Assembly (NCBI GenBank): GCA_019240525.1
Contig: JAFAYE010000001.1
Span: 2,019,300-2,083,299 of the forward strand
Direction: 5' to 3'
Length of the DNA stretch: 64,000 nt
DNA from: Candidatus Eremiobacterota bacterium
Lineage (GTDB): Bacteria > Vulcanimicrobiota > Vulcanimicrobiia > Vulcanimicrobiales > Vulcanimicrobiaceae
In this document: positions 9,301 through 19,287 of the stretch, piece by piece
Layout: every line of letters starts with the position of its first letter
Position numbering within the stretch: the stretch's first letter is position 1
The notes under the pieces: model-generated
The model's database searches: none
The model's input: only the letters and a program-made list of their open reading frames with translations
What the model was told of the DNA's origin: nothing
Made by a program: the position numbers and the translations under genes

Positions 9301-10119
9301 ATGAGCCAACCTTCCAGCGCTATGCTCTCGGTTTTGATGCCCGCGTACAACGAGGCGCATTCGATTGCCGAAAACGTTTGCGAAACGGTCGAGACGATGC
9401 AGTTGCTCGGCAAAGCTTTTGAGATCGTCGTCATCGATGACGGAAGCCTGGACGGTACGCATGCCGCCGCGAGCAGCGTCTTGCGCGCGTGGCCCGACCA
9501 CGTGCGCGTCGTCCGTTGTTCGCGCAACGAGGGCAAAGGCAACGCGCTGATTTGCGGCGCGTGGTACTCCAAGGGCGAGTACGTCGCCTTCCTCGACGCC
9601 GACATGGACCTGCATCCCGAGCAGCTCGCGAGCTTCTTTGCGATCATGAAGTCACGCGACGCCGACGTGGTCATCGGCTCGAAGTTCCATCCGGCGTCGA
9701 AAGTGGATTACCCGCCGCTTCGCCGCGTTTACAGTTTCTTCTATTACATGCTGGTACGCACGCTCTTCGGTCTGCCGGTTCGTGACACTCAGACCGGCAT
9801 CAAGCTCTTCAAGCGCTCCGTCTTAGACCGAGTGCTGCCACGAGTCTTGGTCAAGCGGTTTGCGTTCGATCTCGAGCTGCTCGCCAACGTTCACCATTTG
9901 GGGTACCGAATTGTCGAGGCGCCGGTGACGGTGAACTTCCAGCGGGTGGGCAGCCGGCTGCGCCTCGGCGCCGTCTGGAACGTCTTTCTCGATACGCTCG
10001 CGATCTTTTACCGAATGAAAATTCTGCGCTACTACGATCGCCCGAATCGCGAGACCGTCGATCTCGACCGGGCCGCAGGCTCTCAGGAGATCGTGGTCCC
10101 CGTCGTTATCGGCGAATAA
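9301..10119 (+). CDS. GT2 glycosyltransferase (DPM1-like)
   Basis: 272-residue cytoplasmic or membrane-associated GT-A enzyme. Strand one LSVLMPAYNEAHS, then VIDDGSLDGTH, the DxD region FLDADMDLHPEQ near residues 97-108, and QTGIKLFKRSV match polyprenyl-phosphate mannose/glucose transferases. No C-terminal membrane helix pair is evident, unlike the GT2 at the left edge. The start ATG follows a T-rich stretch with no clear Shine-Dalgarno; an ATG 21 nt later (MLSVLMPAYNE) is an alternative. It lies 9 nt before the GT9 gene, so the two are probably one operon. Donor and acceptor are unknown. Confidence 0.88.
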   Translation: MSQPSSAMLSVLMPAYNEAHSIAENVCETVETMQLLGKAFEIVVIDDGSLDGTHAAASSVLRAWPDHVRVVRCSRNEGKGNALICGAWYSKGEYVAFLDADMDLHPEQLASFFAIMKSRDADVVIGSKFHPASKVDYPPLRRVYSFFYYMLVRTLFGLPVRDTQTGIKLFKRSVLDRVLPRVLVKRFAFDLELLANVHHLGYRIVEAPVTVNFQRVGSRLRLGAVWNVFLDTLAIFYRMKILRYYDRPNRETVDLDRAAGSQEIVVPVVIGE

Positions 10120-10127
10120 CCCGTCAC

Positions 10128-11204
10128 TTGGCTTCCGGTACCGCACTGGTGCTCTTGCTGCCAGGGCTCGGCGACGCCCTGGCCGCGGGACCAATCCTTC
10201 GTGGGTTGAGTCGCGACGAATGGACCGTCGACGCGCTGACGATGCACGAGCCGGTCAGCGAGTACTTGCGCGCGCTCGGCATCGTGCGCGACATTACCGA
10301 GCTGCCGATCCGGCCGACGGCGCGCGACGCGCTGCGGGCCGTCGGGTCGTTGCGCAAGCGACGGTACGATTGGTGCATTCTGCCCTTTCCGGCGACGCGC
10401 TGGCAGTATACGATCATCGCGCGCGGTGCCGGCGCGGCAAAGCTCTGGATGCACGAGTATGGCGGCGCGGCGAGTTTCATCGCCCGCACCTCGCGCAACG
10501 CCCGCGTCCCGCTGCGCGGCGGTCACCGCCTGGCAGAGAATCTTCGGCTCGCCCGCGCGCTGGGGGTTCGCGCCGGCGATGACGATCTCCGATATTGGGT
10601 TCCCGACGCGTGGCGCGCGCCGCGCGTAACCGGAACGCTCGGAGTCCATCCCGGCTCGATGGCCTGGAAAGGGAATGAGGTAAAGCGGTGGCCGTACGAG
10701 CGATTTGCCGATCTCGCGCGCGAACAAGCGTCACGCGGACGCAGCGTTCGGTTTTTTCTGGGTCCCCACGAAGAGCGTGAAGCGCAGCGTGCCGAGCGAG
10801 ATTTCCAGGCGAGCGAGGGAATCCGCATCATCCGCGAACCGCTCGCGCAAGCGGCTCGGCAACTCTCGGAATGCGAGGTCTTCGTCGGCAACGACGCCGG
10901 TTTCAGTCATCTCGCTTCGGGGCTTGGCGTGAAGACGCTCGCGCTGTACGGAATGACCAGCGAAGTGCGAGGAGCGCCGATCGGACCGGCGATTGCGCTG
11001 CGTCCATCGCTCTGTCCCGCCTGTCATGACGAAGGTCTGCGCGGCTTTGAATGCGTGCGCCGGATCGACTATCGGTGTATCGTTCGCGATATCGACTTCG
11101 ACGTCGTGCGCAAGCACGTCGACGACCTTTTCGATGCGGCGGCGGTCGAACAGCACCTCGCCTTGGAAGGTCCATTCCGCCTCTACGGAAAGGCTCACGC
11201 ATGA
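10128..11204 (+). CDS. GT9 (heptosyltransferase) family glycosyltransferase
   Basis: 358-residue GT-B enzyme of the family that includes the LPS heptosyltransferases WaaC and WaaF. The N-terminal Rossmann half opens with LLLPGLGDALAAGPIL; the C-terminal half carries GVHPGSMAWKG, the conserved FVGNDAGFSHLASGLG nucleotide-sugar loop and TLALYG. Four Cys sit near the C-terminus (CPACHDEG, FECVRRIDYRC), a pattern found in several GT9 proteins. It starts at TTG (10128), 9 nt after the GT2, and its stop overlaps the next ATG. It likely adds a core or polymer sugar at the inner face of the membrane; the sugar is not determined. Confidence 0.85.
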   Translation: MASGTALVLLLPGLGDALAAGPILRGLSRDEWTVDALTMHEPVSEYLRALGIVRDITELPIRPTARDALRAVGSLRKRRYDWCILPFPATRWQYTIIARGAGAAKLWMHEYGGAASFIARTSRNARVPLRGGHRLAENLRLARALGVRAGDDDLRYWVPDAWRAPRVTGTLGVHPGSMAWKGNEVKRWPYERFADLAREQASRGRSVRFFLGPHEEREAQRAERDFQASEGIRIIREPLAQAARQLSECEVFVGNDAGFSHLASGLGVKTLALYGMTSEVRGAPIGPAIALRPSLCPACHDEGLRGFECVRRIDYRCIVRDIDFDVVRKHVDDLFDAAAVEQHLALEGPFRLYGKAHA

Positions 11205-14200
11205 AGGAGCAGACGGCTCCGGCGAGGGCGCTGGATCGGCCGATACCGGCCACTTTGCAGCGGTGGCTCGTGCCGGCGCTCTTCGCTGCGCTCGCGTTGC
11301 TCGTTACGACCGGCTACGGTAGCGGCGTCCAGCTCAACGACGGTCAACCGGGATTGCACATCAATCCGCTGCGGTTTCTCGGGCGTCTGCTGCACGCGTG
11401 GAATCCGGATCTCGCGCTCGGCACCCACACCGGCTTCTGGGTGCCCTATCAAACGCCGTATTCGTGGATTTATGGATTTGCGCAGTTCGCGCACATCCCC
11501 CAAGATCTGGCGCAGCACGCCGCCGTTTTCTTCGTGTATCTCGGCTGCATCTGGTCGATGTACTTCTGCTTGCGCAGCGTCGCACCGTGGCTCGATGAGA
11601 TTTCACGCATCGCCGGTTCGGTCGCGTACCTCTTCAACATGTACGTCGCGCTGAACTCGCAAGCGCAGATCGTCTGGCTGCTGACCTACGGAACGCTCCC
11701 GGCAATGGTGGGAGTGACGGCGCGTGCGATCCGCGGTGAGATGAACTTGTGGCGGGCAACCTTGGCGATGGCCTTGCTCGTGCTCGTCGGCGCCGGCGTC
11801 AATCCGCCGCTGGTCGCGATCAACGCGATCGTTTTGGCGATTTTCGTCGTCGTCACGATTGTCTTCGATCCCAAACCTTCCGCCGCACTTCATCGAACGC
11901 TGCCCGTCATCGCGGCAGCTTTGGTCGCGGCGATTTTGATCAACCTCTATTGGTTCGTCCCCTTCGTCGACTATTTCCGCGGAGTTTGGCTCAACGGCGT
12001 CCTCAGCGAAGCGCCGTCGCTGCACAACGCGGCGACGTCGTTTGCGAACGTCTTGCGCGGACTGGGCCACTGGGCCACGTTCGTCTCGTTTGCCGGGCGC
12101 TGGTATTTTCCGTGGGCCGCCACCTATGCCTCGGGATTATTCAGCGCCTTACTCTGGTTCGTGCCGATCGTTGCGTTGGGCGGTATCGCCTTGCGTCGCA
12201 ATCAGCGTCCGATCACGCTGTTCTTTCTGCTCGTGACCATCGTTTCGGTCCCCATTGTCGTCGGTTACTATCACGACGAGCTCGGCGACGCGGTAACGAC
12301 GCCGCTCTACGACCAGTTCTATCGGAATTTTCCCGGATTTCAGATGTTTCGTTTCTCGTACAAATGGGTCGCGGGGGTCGAGTTCGGCATAAGCGGCCTC
12401 TACGGGTTGGCGTGCTTTGCGCTGCTCGGCGCGTTGCGCGAGCAGATTGCCAAACTCAGCGCGGTCGATCGACGCAACTGGGCGTGGCTGCCTTCCGGCG
12501 CCAGAACGGTGTTGATCGCGCTGCCGATTCTCGTCTTCATTCCGGTGGTTGTCAGCAAGATGAACTATCCAGGTGCGCCGGTCCCCGGCTGGGAGTATCG
12601 AGAAAGCGCATTGGTCGGAGCAAGTCAGCGCCAGCGCGTCGCGCTCTTTCCGACGCAGTTTCTCGAGCAGTTCGATTGGGGGAATCCGCAGTTCTACATC
12701 GAGGATTCGCTCGTCGAGCGCCCGTTGATCTATGGCTTATTGGGAAGCGAAGCATCGGAAGGCGCCGATATGTGGATTCGCCGTTCCTATCGGGCCACGC
12801 GCGAAGGTCTGGGATTTTCCGCCAACATGTTCCGCGCTATGGGCGTCGACACGATCTTGCAGCGCGACGACTTTATACCGGCAATTGATTTCAGTTCGCC
12901 GGGCGAATGGCGCTACAACAGCACCACCTTGACGCACGACTTGCTGCATCGAGTCATCGGCGCCTCGCCGATGCGGAGCGAAGGGCCGCTGCGGGTCTAT
13001 CATCTGGGCGGAGCGCTGCCGCTCTTTTACGGCGTCATCCATCCGGTCATCAGTACGCTTCCTACGTTTTCCGACGCATATTTGGGCGATGTGGACGCCA
13101 TGGCGAGCGGTAAGGCGCAGTTCGATCCTCCCACCCGCTCGAGCGATGAGTTTACGGCCGCGATGCAGTCGCTTTCACCAATTGTACCGGGCGCGCCCGA
13201 ACAAGTGCGCGATCTCGCCGTGAATGAGACGCTCGCGCGTGGCATCCGAGTGCATGCGGCGTCAGCCGATGCGGCGTGGCTGACGCAGTTCGCCGTGAAG
13301 ACGAGCGGCATCTATTCGATTTTTGCGCTCGATCAAGGGCTGCTGTTCGACCGCGCGCCGCCGCAGACACTGGAAATCGACGGCCAGTATCTTACGCTGC
13401 AAAGCGCGGGCGGCGCTTGGACGCAGTACTCCAACGTCGCTCTAACTCCGGGCAAGCACTGGGTCTCCGATGGCTACCTCGACCCGGATCTGGTCGTGGC
13501 CGTCGTGAACGCCGACGACTTGCGGGCTTGGGAAGATCGCATTGGCGCACTCGCCCGCGGGTTGCCGCAGAATCTTGCGATTTCAAGTCTGGTGTACGCA
13601 TCGCGAACCAGCATCGTGGTTCCGTCGTCGGGCGCGTATCGAGTGCGGGCAACGCCGGTTGGGCCGTTCGGACCCGACGGGCTGTTCACCACTCGCATTC
13701 TGCCGGGCTCGGCGGCGCGCGGCGCGTTCCCGGCGGATCTTGGCACGACGTTACCCTACGTCTTTGGCAGCGGCGTCGTGGGAACGTCGGCCTTGTTGGC
13801 TCCGCCCCAATGGTACCGCGACGACCCGTCCATCTACGATTGGCAACGGGGCGATCCGATTCCGTGGTTTCTTTTTGCGAGGCACGCCAGCGTGCGCGTG
13901 TTCGTGCCGGGACGCGCCGGCGCGCGCGTACAGGTAGCGATGCGCGTCAGCCGCCTGCAGGTATCGAATGCGATGACCGTCGGCGTCAAGGGCGACGCCT
14001 CGCAAACGGTAACGATCGGCGGTCCTTCGGCAGGCGATCGGCAATACGATACGATCGATCGGCTCGATGGCCCGGCGCCGGTTCCCGTCAACTTTGAACT
14101 CGGCTTGCATCCAGGGTGGAATGACGTTCGCTTCGATCTCCAAGCGCAGAACGGCGAGCGCGCGGATCTTGGTACGAACGTGATCTCCGCGGCGGTTGCG

Positions 14201-15091
14201 CCCGACCTTTCGTTCACGAAGTTGAAACCCACACTCTCGACGGCAACTCCCAAGCGCGACGATACCTTTACGGCGCTGCGGATCGCCACGCCGCGCGCGG
14301 GCCTCGAGGGCGATCCCGACCTCGTCGGCAACCTCGCCAACACCGCCGGGCGTGGTGCGGCGGTAGCGGTTGCACTGCAGCAAGGCGGCCACATCGTCTA
14401 CCGAGTCTTTCCGATCGCGCGCGAAGACTCGTTCGACGTCGCCTTCATGCACGCGTTTCCAAATGGTTGGGACGATGCGTCGGAGCGCGTCGTTGGAATC
14501 TGGTTGCTCGCCAATAGTCGTCACCCGAAACTCACCGGGCTCTCGTATAACTTGCACGCATTGCCCGCCGCCAACTTGCGGCACCCTCAGGCGCTGGCGG
14601 CGGTACCGATTCTTCTCGATGGAAAGCCCGTCGGCGCCGCGCCGATCGTGCTCAATCGGGGACGCCATATCGTGAGCAGCGGCGACCGGCAGGTTAAAAT
14701 CGGGCTGTTGACCGTGGAGCCGGTGTCGTTACCGCGCACGCGCGACTTTGGACTAGTCTGGCAGCGGCGCTCGGCGACTGCCGCCGACGTGACGGTCAAG
14801 AGCACGGCGAACTCGTTCCTATTGGTCTTCGGTGAGGCGTACCACCCCGAATGGCGCGCGACGCTCAACGGCACCGTGCTTCCCCACGTCATCGTCAATG
14901 GGGCGTCGAATGGCTGGATCGTGCCCAGCCTTCCCGACGGCGGGCTGATTCGGCTCACGTTTGCGGGCCAGCAATTGTACGTCATCTCGGCTGCGGTTTC
15001 GATTATCGCGCTGATCATCATGATGCTGTTGGCCTGGGCACCCGATCTTTGGCCGGTTCGCCGGCAGGGGTCGGGAGACGTTTCCGATTGA
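11201..15091 (+). CDS. Very large GT-C-like membrane protein (arabinofuranosyltransferase/DUF3367-like architecture)
   Basis: 1296-residue integral membrane protein. The first 430 residues hold about 11 helices. WNPDLALGTHTGFWVPYQT comes after the first helix, the position of the acidic catalytic loop in GT-C enzymes. Residues 430-1270 are a very long extracytoplasmic part made of several beta-rich modules. Near the end, EAYHPEWRATLNGTVLPH and a last helix (about 1262-1284) repeat the layout of actinobacterial alpha-(1,3)-arabinofuranosyltransferase-type proteins. The ATG overlaps the GT9 stop and the TGA overlaps the next start. It probably uses a polyprenyl-phosphate sugar on the outer face of the membrane; this is inferred from topology. 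Confidence 0.72.
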   Translation: MKEQTAPARALDRPIPATLQRWLVPALFAALALLVTTGYGSGVQLNDGQPGLHINPLRFLGRLLHAWNPDLALGTHTGFWVPYQTPYSWIYGFAQFAHIPQDLAQHAAVFFVYLGCIWSMYFCLRSVAPWLDEISRIAGSVAYLFNMYVALNSQAQIVWLLTYGTLPAMVGVTARAIRGEMNLWRATLAMALLVLVGAGVNPPLVAINAIVLAIFVVVTIVFDPKPSAALHRTLPVIAAALVAAILINLYWFVPFVDYFRGVWLNGVLSEAPSLHNAATSFANVLRGLGHWATFVSFAGRWYFPWAATYASGLFSALLWFVPIVALGGIALRRNQRPITLFFLLVTIVSVPIVVGYYHDELGDAVTTPLYDQFYRNFPGFQMFRFSYKWVAGVEFGISGLYGLACFALLGALREQIAKLSAVDRRNWAWLPSGARTVLIALPILVFIPVVVSKMNYPGAPVPGWEYRESALVGASQRQRVALFPTQFLEQFDWGNPQFYIEDSLVERPLIYGLLGSEASEGADMWIRRSYRATREGLGFSANMFRAMGVDTILQRDDFIPAIDFSSPGEWRYNSTTLTHDLLHRVIGASPMRSEGPLRVYHLGGALPLFYGVIHPVISTLPTFSDAYLGDVDAMASGKAQFDPPTRSSDEFTAAMQSLSPIVPGAPEQVRDLAVNETLARGIRVHAASADAAWLTQFAVKTSGIYSIFALDQGLLFDRAPPQTLEIDGQYLTLQSAGGAWTQYSNVALTPGKHWVSDGYLDPDLVVAVVNADDLRAWEDRIGALARGLPQNLAISSLVYASRTSIVVPSSGAYRVRATPVGPFGPDGLFTTRILPGSAARGAFPADLGTTLPYVFGSGVVGTSALLAPPQWYRDDPSIYDWQRGDPIPWFLFARHASVRVFVPGRAGARVQVAMRVSRLQVSNAMTVGVKGDASQTVTIGGPSAGDRQYDTIDRLDGPAPVPVNFELGLHPGWNDVRFDLQAQNGERADLGTNVISAAVAPDLSFTKLKPTLSTATPKRDDTFTALRIATPRAGLEGDPDLVGNLANTAGRGAAVAVALQQGGHIVYRVFPIAREDSFDVAFMHAFPNGWDDASERVVGIWLLANSRHPKLTGLSYNLHALPAANLRHPQALAAVPILLDGKPVGAAPIVLNRGRHIVSSGDRQVKIGLLTVEPVSLPRTRDFGLVWQRRSATAADVTVKSTANSFLLVFGEAYHPEWRATLNGTVLPHVIVNGASNGWIVPSLPDGGLIRLTFAGQQLYVISAAVSIIALIIMMLLAWAPDLWPVRRQGSGDVSD

Positions 15092-15903
15092 CTCGTTCGG
15101 CAATCGCGTGGGCGCTCGGTGGTGCTTTGCGATTTGCGGTTGCAACGTGCGTGGTTTCGCTGTTGCTTGCGACGACGCTCTCGGGTGAAGGCGCCGAACG
15201 TTTTGCGACGGCCGCGTATCTCTCTGCGATTTTTGCTGCCGTAGCGCTCGCGCTGAGCCGGTTCTTTCCCGCGGCAACCGTCGAGGATCGAACTGCGACC
15301 GAGCCGCCCACGCCGCTTTTTCCAAAGTTTCTTGGAAGATCGGTTGCCATCGTTCTCTTGCTGGGCATCGTCGCGGCGTTCGCGTCGGCTCCCGGCGCTG
15401 AGGCTCTCGTCCTTGGTACGTCGCTCGTACTCATCGTCATTGCGGCTCTGGAGCGTTCCGGCACCATTGCGTCGTTCAATCGAGCCCTGCGCGGAGGCGG
15501 TTTTCTCCGTGCCGCGGCGCGCTATGGAGTGGTGGCGGCCGTTGCCGCGCTCGTTGTTGCTGCGCTGCCGGGAAACGACAACGCCGACGCGTTTGCGTCG
15601 GTCGCTTTTCGTATCGCGGTGCTTGTAACGATCGCGCTCGCAATGTCGCTGCTTGCTCCGACGAAGGCAGGGGTCCTTGCGCGCCTGGCGTGCGCGCGCA
15701 CCGTGGAGAAGCTGGATCTCTTGACGCGCGCCCTCGTTTTCGAACGAGCGGCGACGTTCGCGGGTATCGCCGCCGTCGTTGCATTACTTCCCGCCAGCGT
15801 CATTCCGCAGCCCTATGACGAACCATTTGCGATTCTCGCATACATCGCAGCGATCGCCGCGGCGGTCGCCGTCGCCATGGAGTGCCGGCGATTGCGATCG
15901 TAA
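15088..15903 (+). CDS. Polytopic membrane protein of unknown function
   Basis: 271 residues, almost entirely hydrophobic, with about seven Ala/Val-rich helices and short polar loops. No catalytic motif was recognised. The TTG start at 15088 overlaps the TGA of the large membrane protein and has GGGAG about 10 nt upstream; the C-terminus overlaps the next gene by 22 nt. It is therefore tightly coupled between two large GT-C-like proteins and is plausibly an accessory subunit or a transport component of that system. The function is unknown. Confidence 0.65.
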   Translation: MTRSAIAWALGGALRFAVATCVVSLLLATTLSGEGAERFATAAYLSAIFAAVALALSRFFPAATVEDRTATEPPTPLFPKFLGRSVAIVLLLGIVAAFASAPGAEALVLGTSLVLIVIAALERSGTIASFNRALRGGGFLRAAARYGVVAAVAALVVAALPGNDNADAFASVAFRIAVLVTIALAMSLLAPTKAGVLARLACARTVEKLDLLTRALVFERAATFAGIAAVVALLPASVIPQPYDEPFAILAYIAAIAAAVAVAMECRRLRS

Positions 15904-18146
15904 ACGCCACTTCGCGCAAGGCGCCGGCGTTGGTCGCACTTGCGGCCGGTGTGACGTTCGCCGCCTTCATCGAGGCGAAGGGGATTCCAACGCTTCGTCA
16001 CGATTGGAACTGGCCGATCGATCGGGTCGCGATCTCATCGTTCGTTAGCTCGTCCGCGTACGGATGGCTCTCCGCCGGTCTGGGAACACCCAACCCGCAT
16101 CCAACGACGTATCTCATCGCCCTTCCCCTCGCCGCAGCCATGTGGCTGGTGGGACCTTTCGCGGCACTCGGAATGCTCTGCGTCGTAGTCGGTTACTCGT
16201 CGTTGCGCGCGGTCGCCTCGCTGGCCGCGCATTGGGATAACGCGTGGCCGGCCGTCGTCGGGATCGGCCTCTTCGCTCTCTTCAACCCGTGGGTGTACAA
16301 CGAGGTCGTCGCCGGACATCTGGTGATGGTGCTCGCATACGCTGGACTTTTGGGCCTCTTCGGCGAGATGCTGCGCGGGCGCAACGCGTCGCTCGTGCGC
16401 TTGGCGCTCTGGATCGTGCTGATAGAAGCTCAGCTCCAATTCTTTATCGTGGGCATGTTTGCGTTAGCGATTTTCGCCGGCGTAACGCGCAAATGGCAGC
16501 CCTTGCTCGCCGGCGCGATCGTCGTCTTGCCCTCGACGATTGGGCTTATTGCCGAGCGCGCGGCGCTTTTGGCAACGCCGTACAGCGTGGAATGGCAGAG
16601 CAATCAATCCGTACTCCCAATCCCATTGCTAACGCTCGGTGGTTACTTCGCCGGCTACGCCGGCCGGCTGGGGTTCGTTGCGTCGGCCGCGGTCGCGATC
16701 GTTCTCGCGCTCGCGATCGCCGGCGCAGTGCTTTCGCGCCGATCTCGTATTGTGTGGGCGGCGCCGGCAGCGATCGTTCTGTATGCCTTCGTGTCGGGCG
16801 TCCATGGCCCGCTCGCGGCACCCTATGCCTGGATCGTCCGCAATATCCCCGAGAGCGGGGTTTTTCGCGAGCTCTACGATTTGGCTGGAGTCTTTGCGGC
16901 GCTGCTTGCGGTGCTGGCCTGCGCGGCGACCGCGGCGTTCCGCCCGCTCGGCTACGCCGCGCTGGCCGCCGGAATCGCGCTGCCGATCAGTTGGGCGTTT
17001 GCGCCGCCGAGTGCATTGTGGATTGCATCCAACGCCTATCCGCATCCCGTGGTCGCCACACCACCCTTCGCGCGCGTTGCGCTGCTCCCGGCATTTCAGC
17101 CGCTTGGTCTGCGCAACGACGGCGGCGACGGCGCCGACCCCGATGCGTACGCCTACGGCGACCGCGTAACGCCGCTCAACGAGTACTTTCCAACGTACCC
17201 GGTCGACATGGCACTCGCGCGATACGAGCAATCCGGCAACGCTGACGATCTGCGCGCGCTCGGCGTCGCCGAGATCGTGCCGCGACCGTGGCTTGTGTCG
17301 CGGATGCGCGGAGGAATCGGTCTTGCAGCGTCGTCGCTGGAGCCCCCACGTTCGCGACGCGATGCCGCGGCAGTAGGTCGCCTCGATCGCTGGATGCCGT
17401 TGGTCGCGCAGTGCGATCGGGAGCGCATCGTCGATCTTGGCGCGCGCTTTGGCGCCTGCGATCTTTTCGCCGGAGATGTGGGTGACCAATCTTTTCGTCC
17501 CGTCGTTGCCCGCGGCGAATCGATTGATTCGCAATCCGCATGGATTGATGCCCGACTGGCGTTTGTCGAGCGGCCGGCGCTCGCGCAGCCGCTCGGAGGC
17601 GCTCTCACGCAGTCGGCGCTGCCCTTTCCTGTCGAACCGAACTCGTGGCTCGTTGCATACGTACGCGGCGCATTGTTCGCGTCCGACGGAACGCCGCTCG
17701 CGCATACCGCCGGATCGTTCGTTTGGGCGCACGTTCCGACAAACGTCGCGCTCGTCCGCTGCCTCGGCCTCTGCGAACTGGTTGCGCAAACCGTGGCGCG
17801 TCCCGTCATCCCGGCGCGGCAAGCCCGCACGCACGTGGCCGCGCTGCACTTTCGGCGGCTCGCGCCGTGGCTCTACGTCGTCGGAGGTCAATCGGATTCA
17901 GCCGCGCTGCTTCGATTCAACGAACGCTACGATTCCGGTTGGTTAGCGCTGAACGCCGGTCGCGTGCTGCGACACGTACGCGTCGCGGCCTGCGTGAATG
18001 GCTGGTTTCTCGAAGCCGCCTCGGGTCGCATCGTGCTGGTACAAATCGTCGCAGTCTTGCAATTGATCGCCGAGGTCGTGGGCATCTGCTGCGTCGTCTA
18101 TTTACTGAAGGCGCTCGCGACGATGCCGACGAAGCGCGTACGGTGA
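15882..18146 (+). CDS. Large GT-C-like membrane protein
   Basis: 754 residues from a GTG at 15882. About 12 helices fill residues 15-390, with the polar loop IPTLRHDWNWPIDRV after helix one, where GT-C enzymes carry their catalytic acidic residues. A further polar segment (FNPWVYNEVVAGH) follows. Residues 400-710 are a soluble, probably extracytoplasmic domain, closed by one more helix at about 722-745. The layout echoes the 1296-residue protein two genes upstream, and the pair may act on the same lipid-linked sugar. Its stop overlaps the GTG/ATG region of the DegT aminotransferase. A GT-C assignment rests on topology, not on a recognised family signature. Confidence 0.68.
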   Translation: MPAIAIVNATSRKAPALVALAAGVTFAAFIEAKGIPTLRHDWNWPIDRVAISSFVSSSAYGWLSAGLGTPNPHPTTYLIALPLAAAMWLVGPFAALGMLCVVVGYSSLRAVASLAAHWDNAWPAVVGIGLFALFNPWVYNEVVAGHLVMVLAYAGLLGLFGEMLRGRNASLVRLALWIVLIEAQLQFFIVGMFALAIFAGVTRKWQPLLAGAIVVLPSTIGLIAERAALLATPYSVEWQSNQSVLPIPLLTLGGYFAGYAGRLGFVASAAVAIVLALAIAGAVLSRRSRIVWAAPAAIVLYAFVSGVHGPLAAPYAWIVRNIPESGVFRELYDLAGVFAALLAVLACAATAAFRPLGYAALAAGIALPISWAFAPPSALWIASNAYPHPVVATPPFARVALLPAFQPLGLRNDGGDGADPDAYAYGDRVTPLNEYFPTYPVDMALARYEQSGNADDLRALGVAEIVPRPWLVSRMRGGIGLAASSLEPPRSRRDAAAVGRLDRWMPLVAQCDRERIVDLGARFGACDLFAGDVGDQSFRPVVARGESIDSQSAWIDARLAFVERPALAQPLGGALTQSALPFPVEPNSWLVAYVRGALFASDGTPLAHTAGSFVWAHVPTNVALVRCLGLCELVAQTVARPVIPARQARTHVAALHFRRLAPWLYVVGGQSDSAALLRFNERYDSGWLALNAGRVLRHVRVAACVNGWFLEAASGRIVLVQIVAVLQLIAEVVGICCVVYLLKALATMPTKRVR

Positions 18147-18148
18147 CG

Positions 18149-19264
18149 ATGCAAACGCTCGTTCCCTTTGTTGATTTGCGAGCCCAGTTCCGCGCGTTAC
18201 GCGAGGAGGTCGTCCCTCGCGTTATGGCGGTCATGGAAGACGCTTCATTTGTTCTCGGTCCCGACGTCGCGCGTTTCGAAGAAAACTTTGCTTCTTACTT
18301 GGACGCTCGTTATTGCGTCGGTGTCGAATCGGGGACGGCGGCGCTCCAGTTTGCCTTGGAAGCGCTGGAAATCGGGCCCGGCGACGACGTTATCGTGCCT
18401 GCCAATACGTACATCGCTTCTGCAAACGCCGTTTGGGCGACCGGGGCCCGCCCCGTTCTCGTCGATATCGATGCGACGTATTTTATGGATCCGGCGCTGT
18501 TGCAAGCAGCGCTAACGCCGCGTACCAAAGCCATCATGCCGGTGCACCTGTACGGACAGGCCGTTCCGATGGATCCCATCATGGAGTTTGCGAAGCGGCA
18601 TCGTTTACGCGTGATCGAAGATGCATGTCAGGCGCACGGTGCGCGCTGGAGAGGTCGCTGCGTCGGAACGTTTGGCGACGTCGGTTGCTTTAGTTTTTAT
18701 CCAGGAAAGAATCTCGGCGCCTATGGTGACGGGGGCGCCGTCGTGACCAACGACGGCGGTCTGGCCGATACCGTGCGGCTTTTGCGAGATTTCGGTCAGC
18801 GTAAAAAGTACGAGCACATTATCAGGGCCGGAAACGGCAGGCTCGATTCGATTCAGGCCGCGGTGCTCGACGTCAAGCTTCGCCATCTCGATGATTGGAA
18901 CGCCTCGCGCCGGCGCCACGCGCGCGCGTACGACGAGAAGCTTACGCGCATCGGAATCGCCCCGCCGCAGCGGCTTCACGACGAAGGACACGTCTATCAT
19001 CTTTACGTCATTGAAGTGGAGAACCGCGATCGTATCGCCGACACGCTTCGCGAACGCGGCATTGCCAGCGGCATTCACTATCCCATTCCCATTCATCTTC
19101 AACCCGCCTACGCCGATTTGGGTTTGTCGCGCGGCGCATTCGAGCGAACGGAGCGCAGTGCGGACCGTCTGCTCTCTTTACCGATGTTCCCGGAGCTGAC
19201 GCCCGAGCAGATCGACCTCGTCGTCGACGCTCTGGCGAGCTGTCGTCCGTCGCTGGTCGCTTAG
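18149..19264 (+). CDS. DegT/DnrJ/EryC1 family sugar aminotransferase
   Basis: PLP enzyme that aminates a nucleotide-linked keto sugar, or acts as a related sugar dehydratase. The 371-residue protein begins VPFVDLRAQF and has GVESGTAALQFALEAL, the DACQAHGA motif and the PLP lysine in SFYPGKNLGAYGDGG. The YHLYVIEVENRD and GIHYPIPIHLQPAY stretches are typical of the WbpE/ArnB group. An in-frame GTG at 18143 overlapping the previous stop is an alternative start. With the Gfo/Idh/MocA gene that follows, it forms the usual dehydrogenase/aminotransferase pair for making an amino sugar for the surface glycan. Confidence 0.92.
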   Translation: MQTLVPFVDLRAQFRALREEVVPRVMAVMEDASFVLGPDVARFEENFASYLDARYCVGVESGTAALQFALEALEIGPGDDVIVPANTYIASANAVWATGARPVLVDIDATYFMDPALLQAALTPRTKAIMPVHLYGQAVPMDPIMEFAKRHRLRVIEDACQAHGARWRGRCVGTFGDVGCFSFYPGKNLGAYGDGGAVVTNDGGLADTVRLLRDFGQRKKYEHIIRAGNGRLDSIQAAVLDVKLRHLDDWNASRRRHARAYDEKLTRIGIAPPQRLHDEGHVYHLYVIEVENRDRIADTLRERGIASGIHYPIPIHLQPAYADLGLSRGAFERTERSADRLLSLPMFPELTPEQIDLVVDALASCRPSLVA

Positions 19265-19287
19265 CCCTTCCTTCAGTCCCGAACTCA

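Noticed and set aside
16629-17891. 420-codon minus-strand open frame
   Set aside because: Antisense to the large membrane protein at 15882; Arg-rich and low in protein-like pattern.
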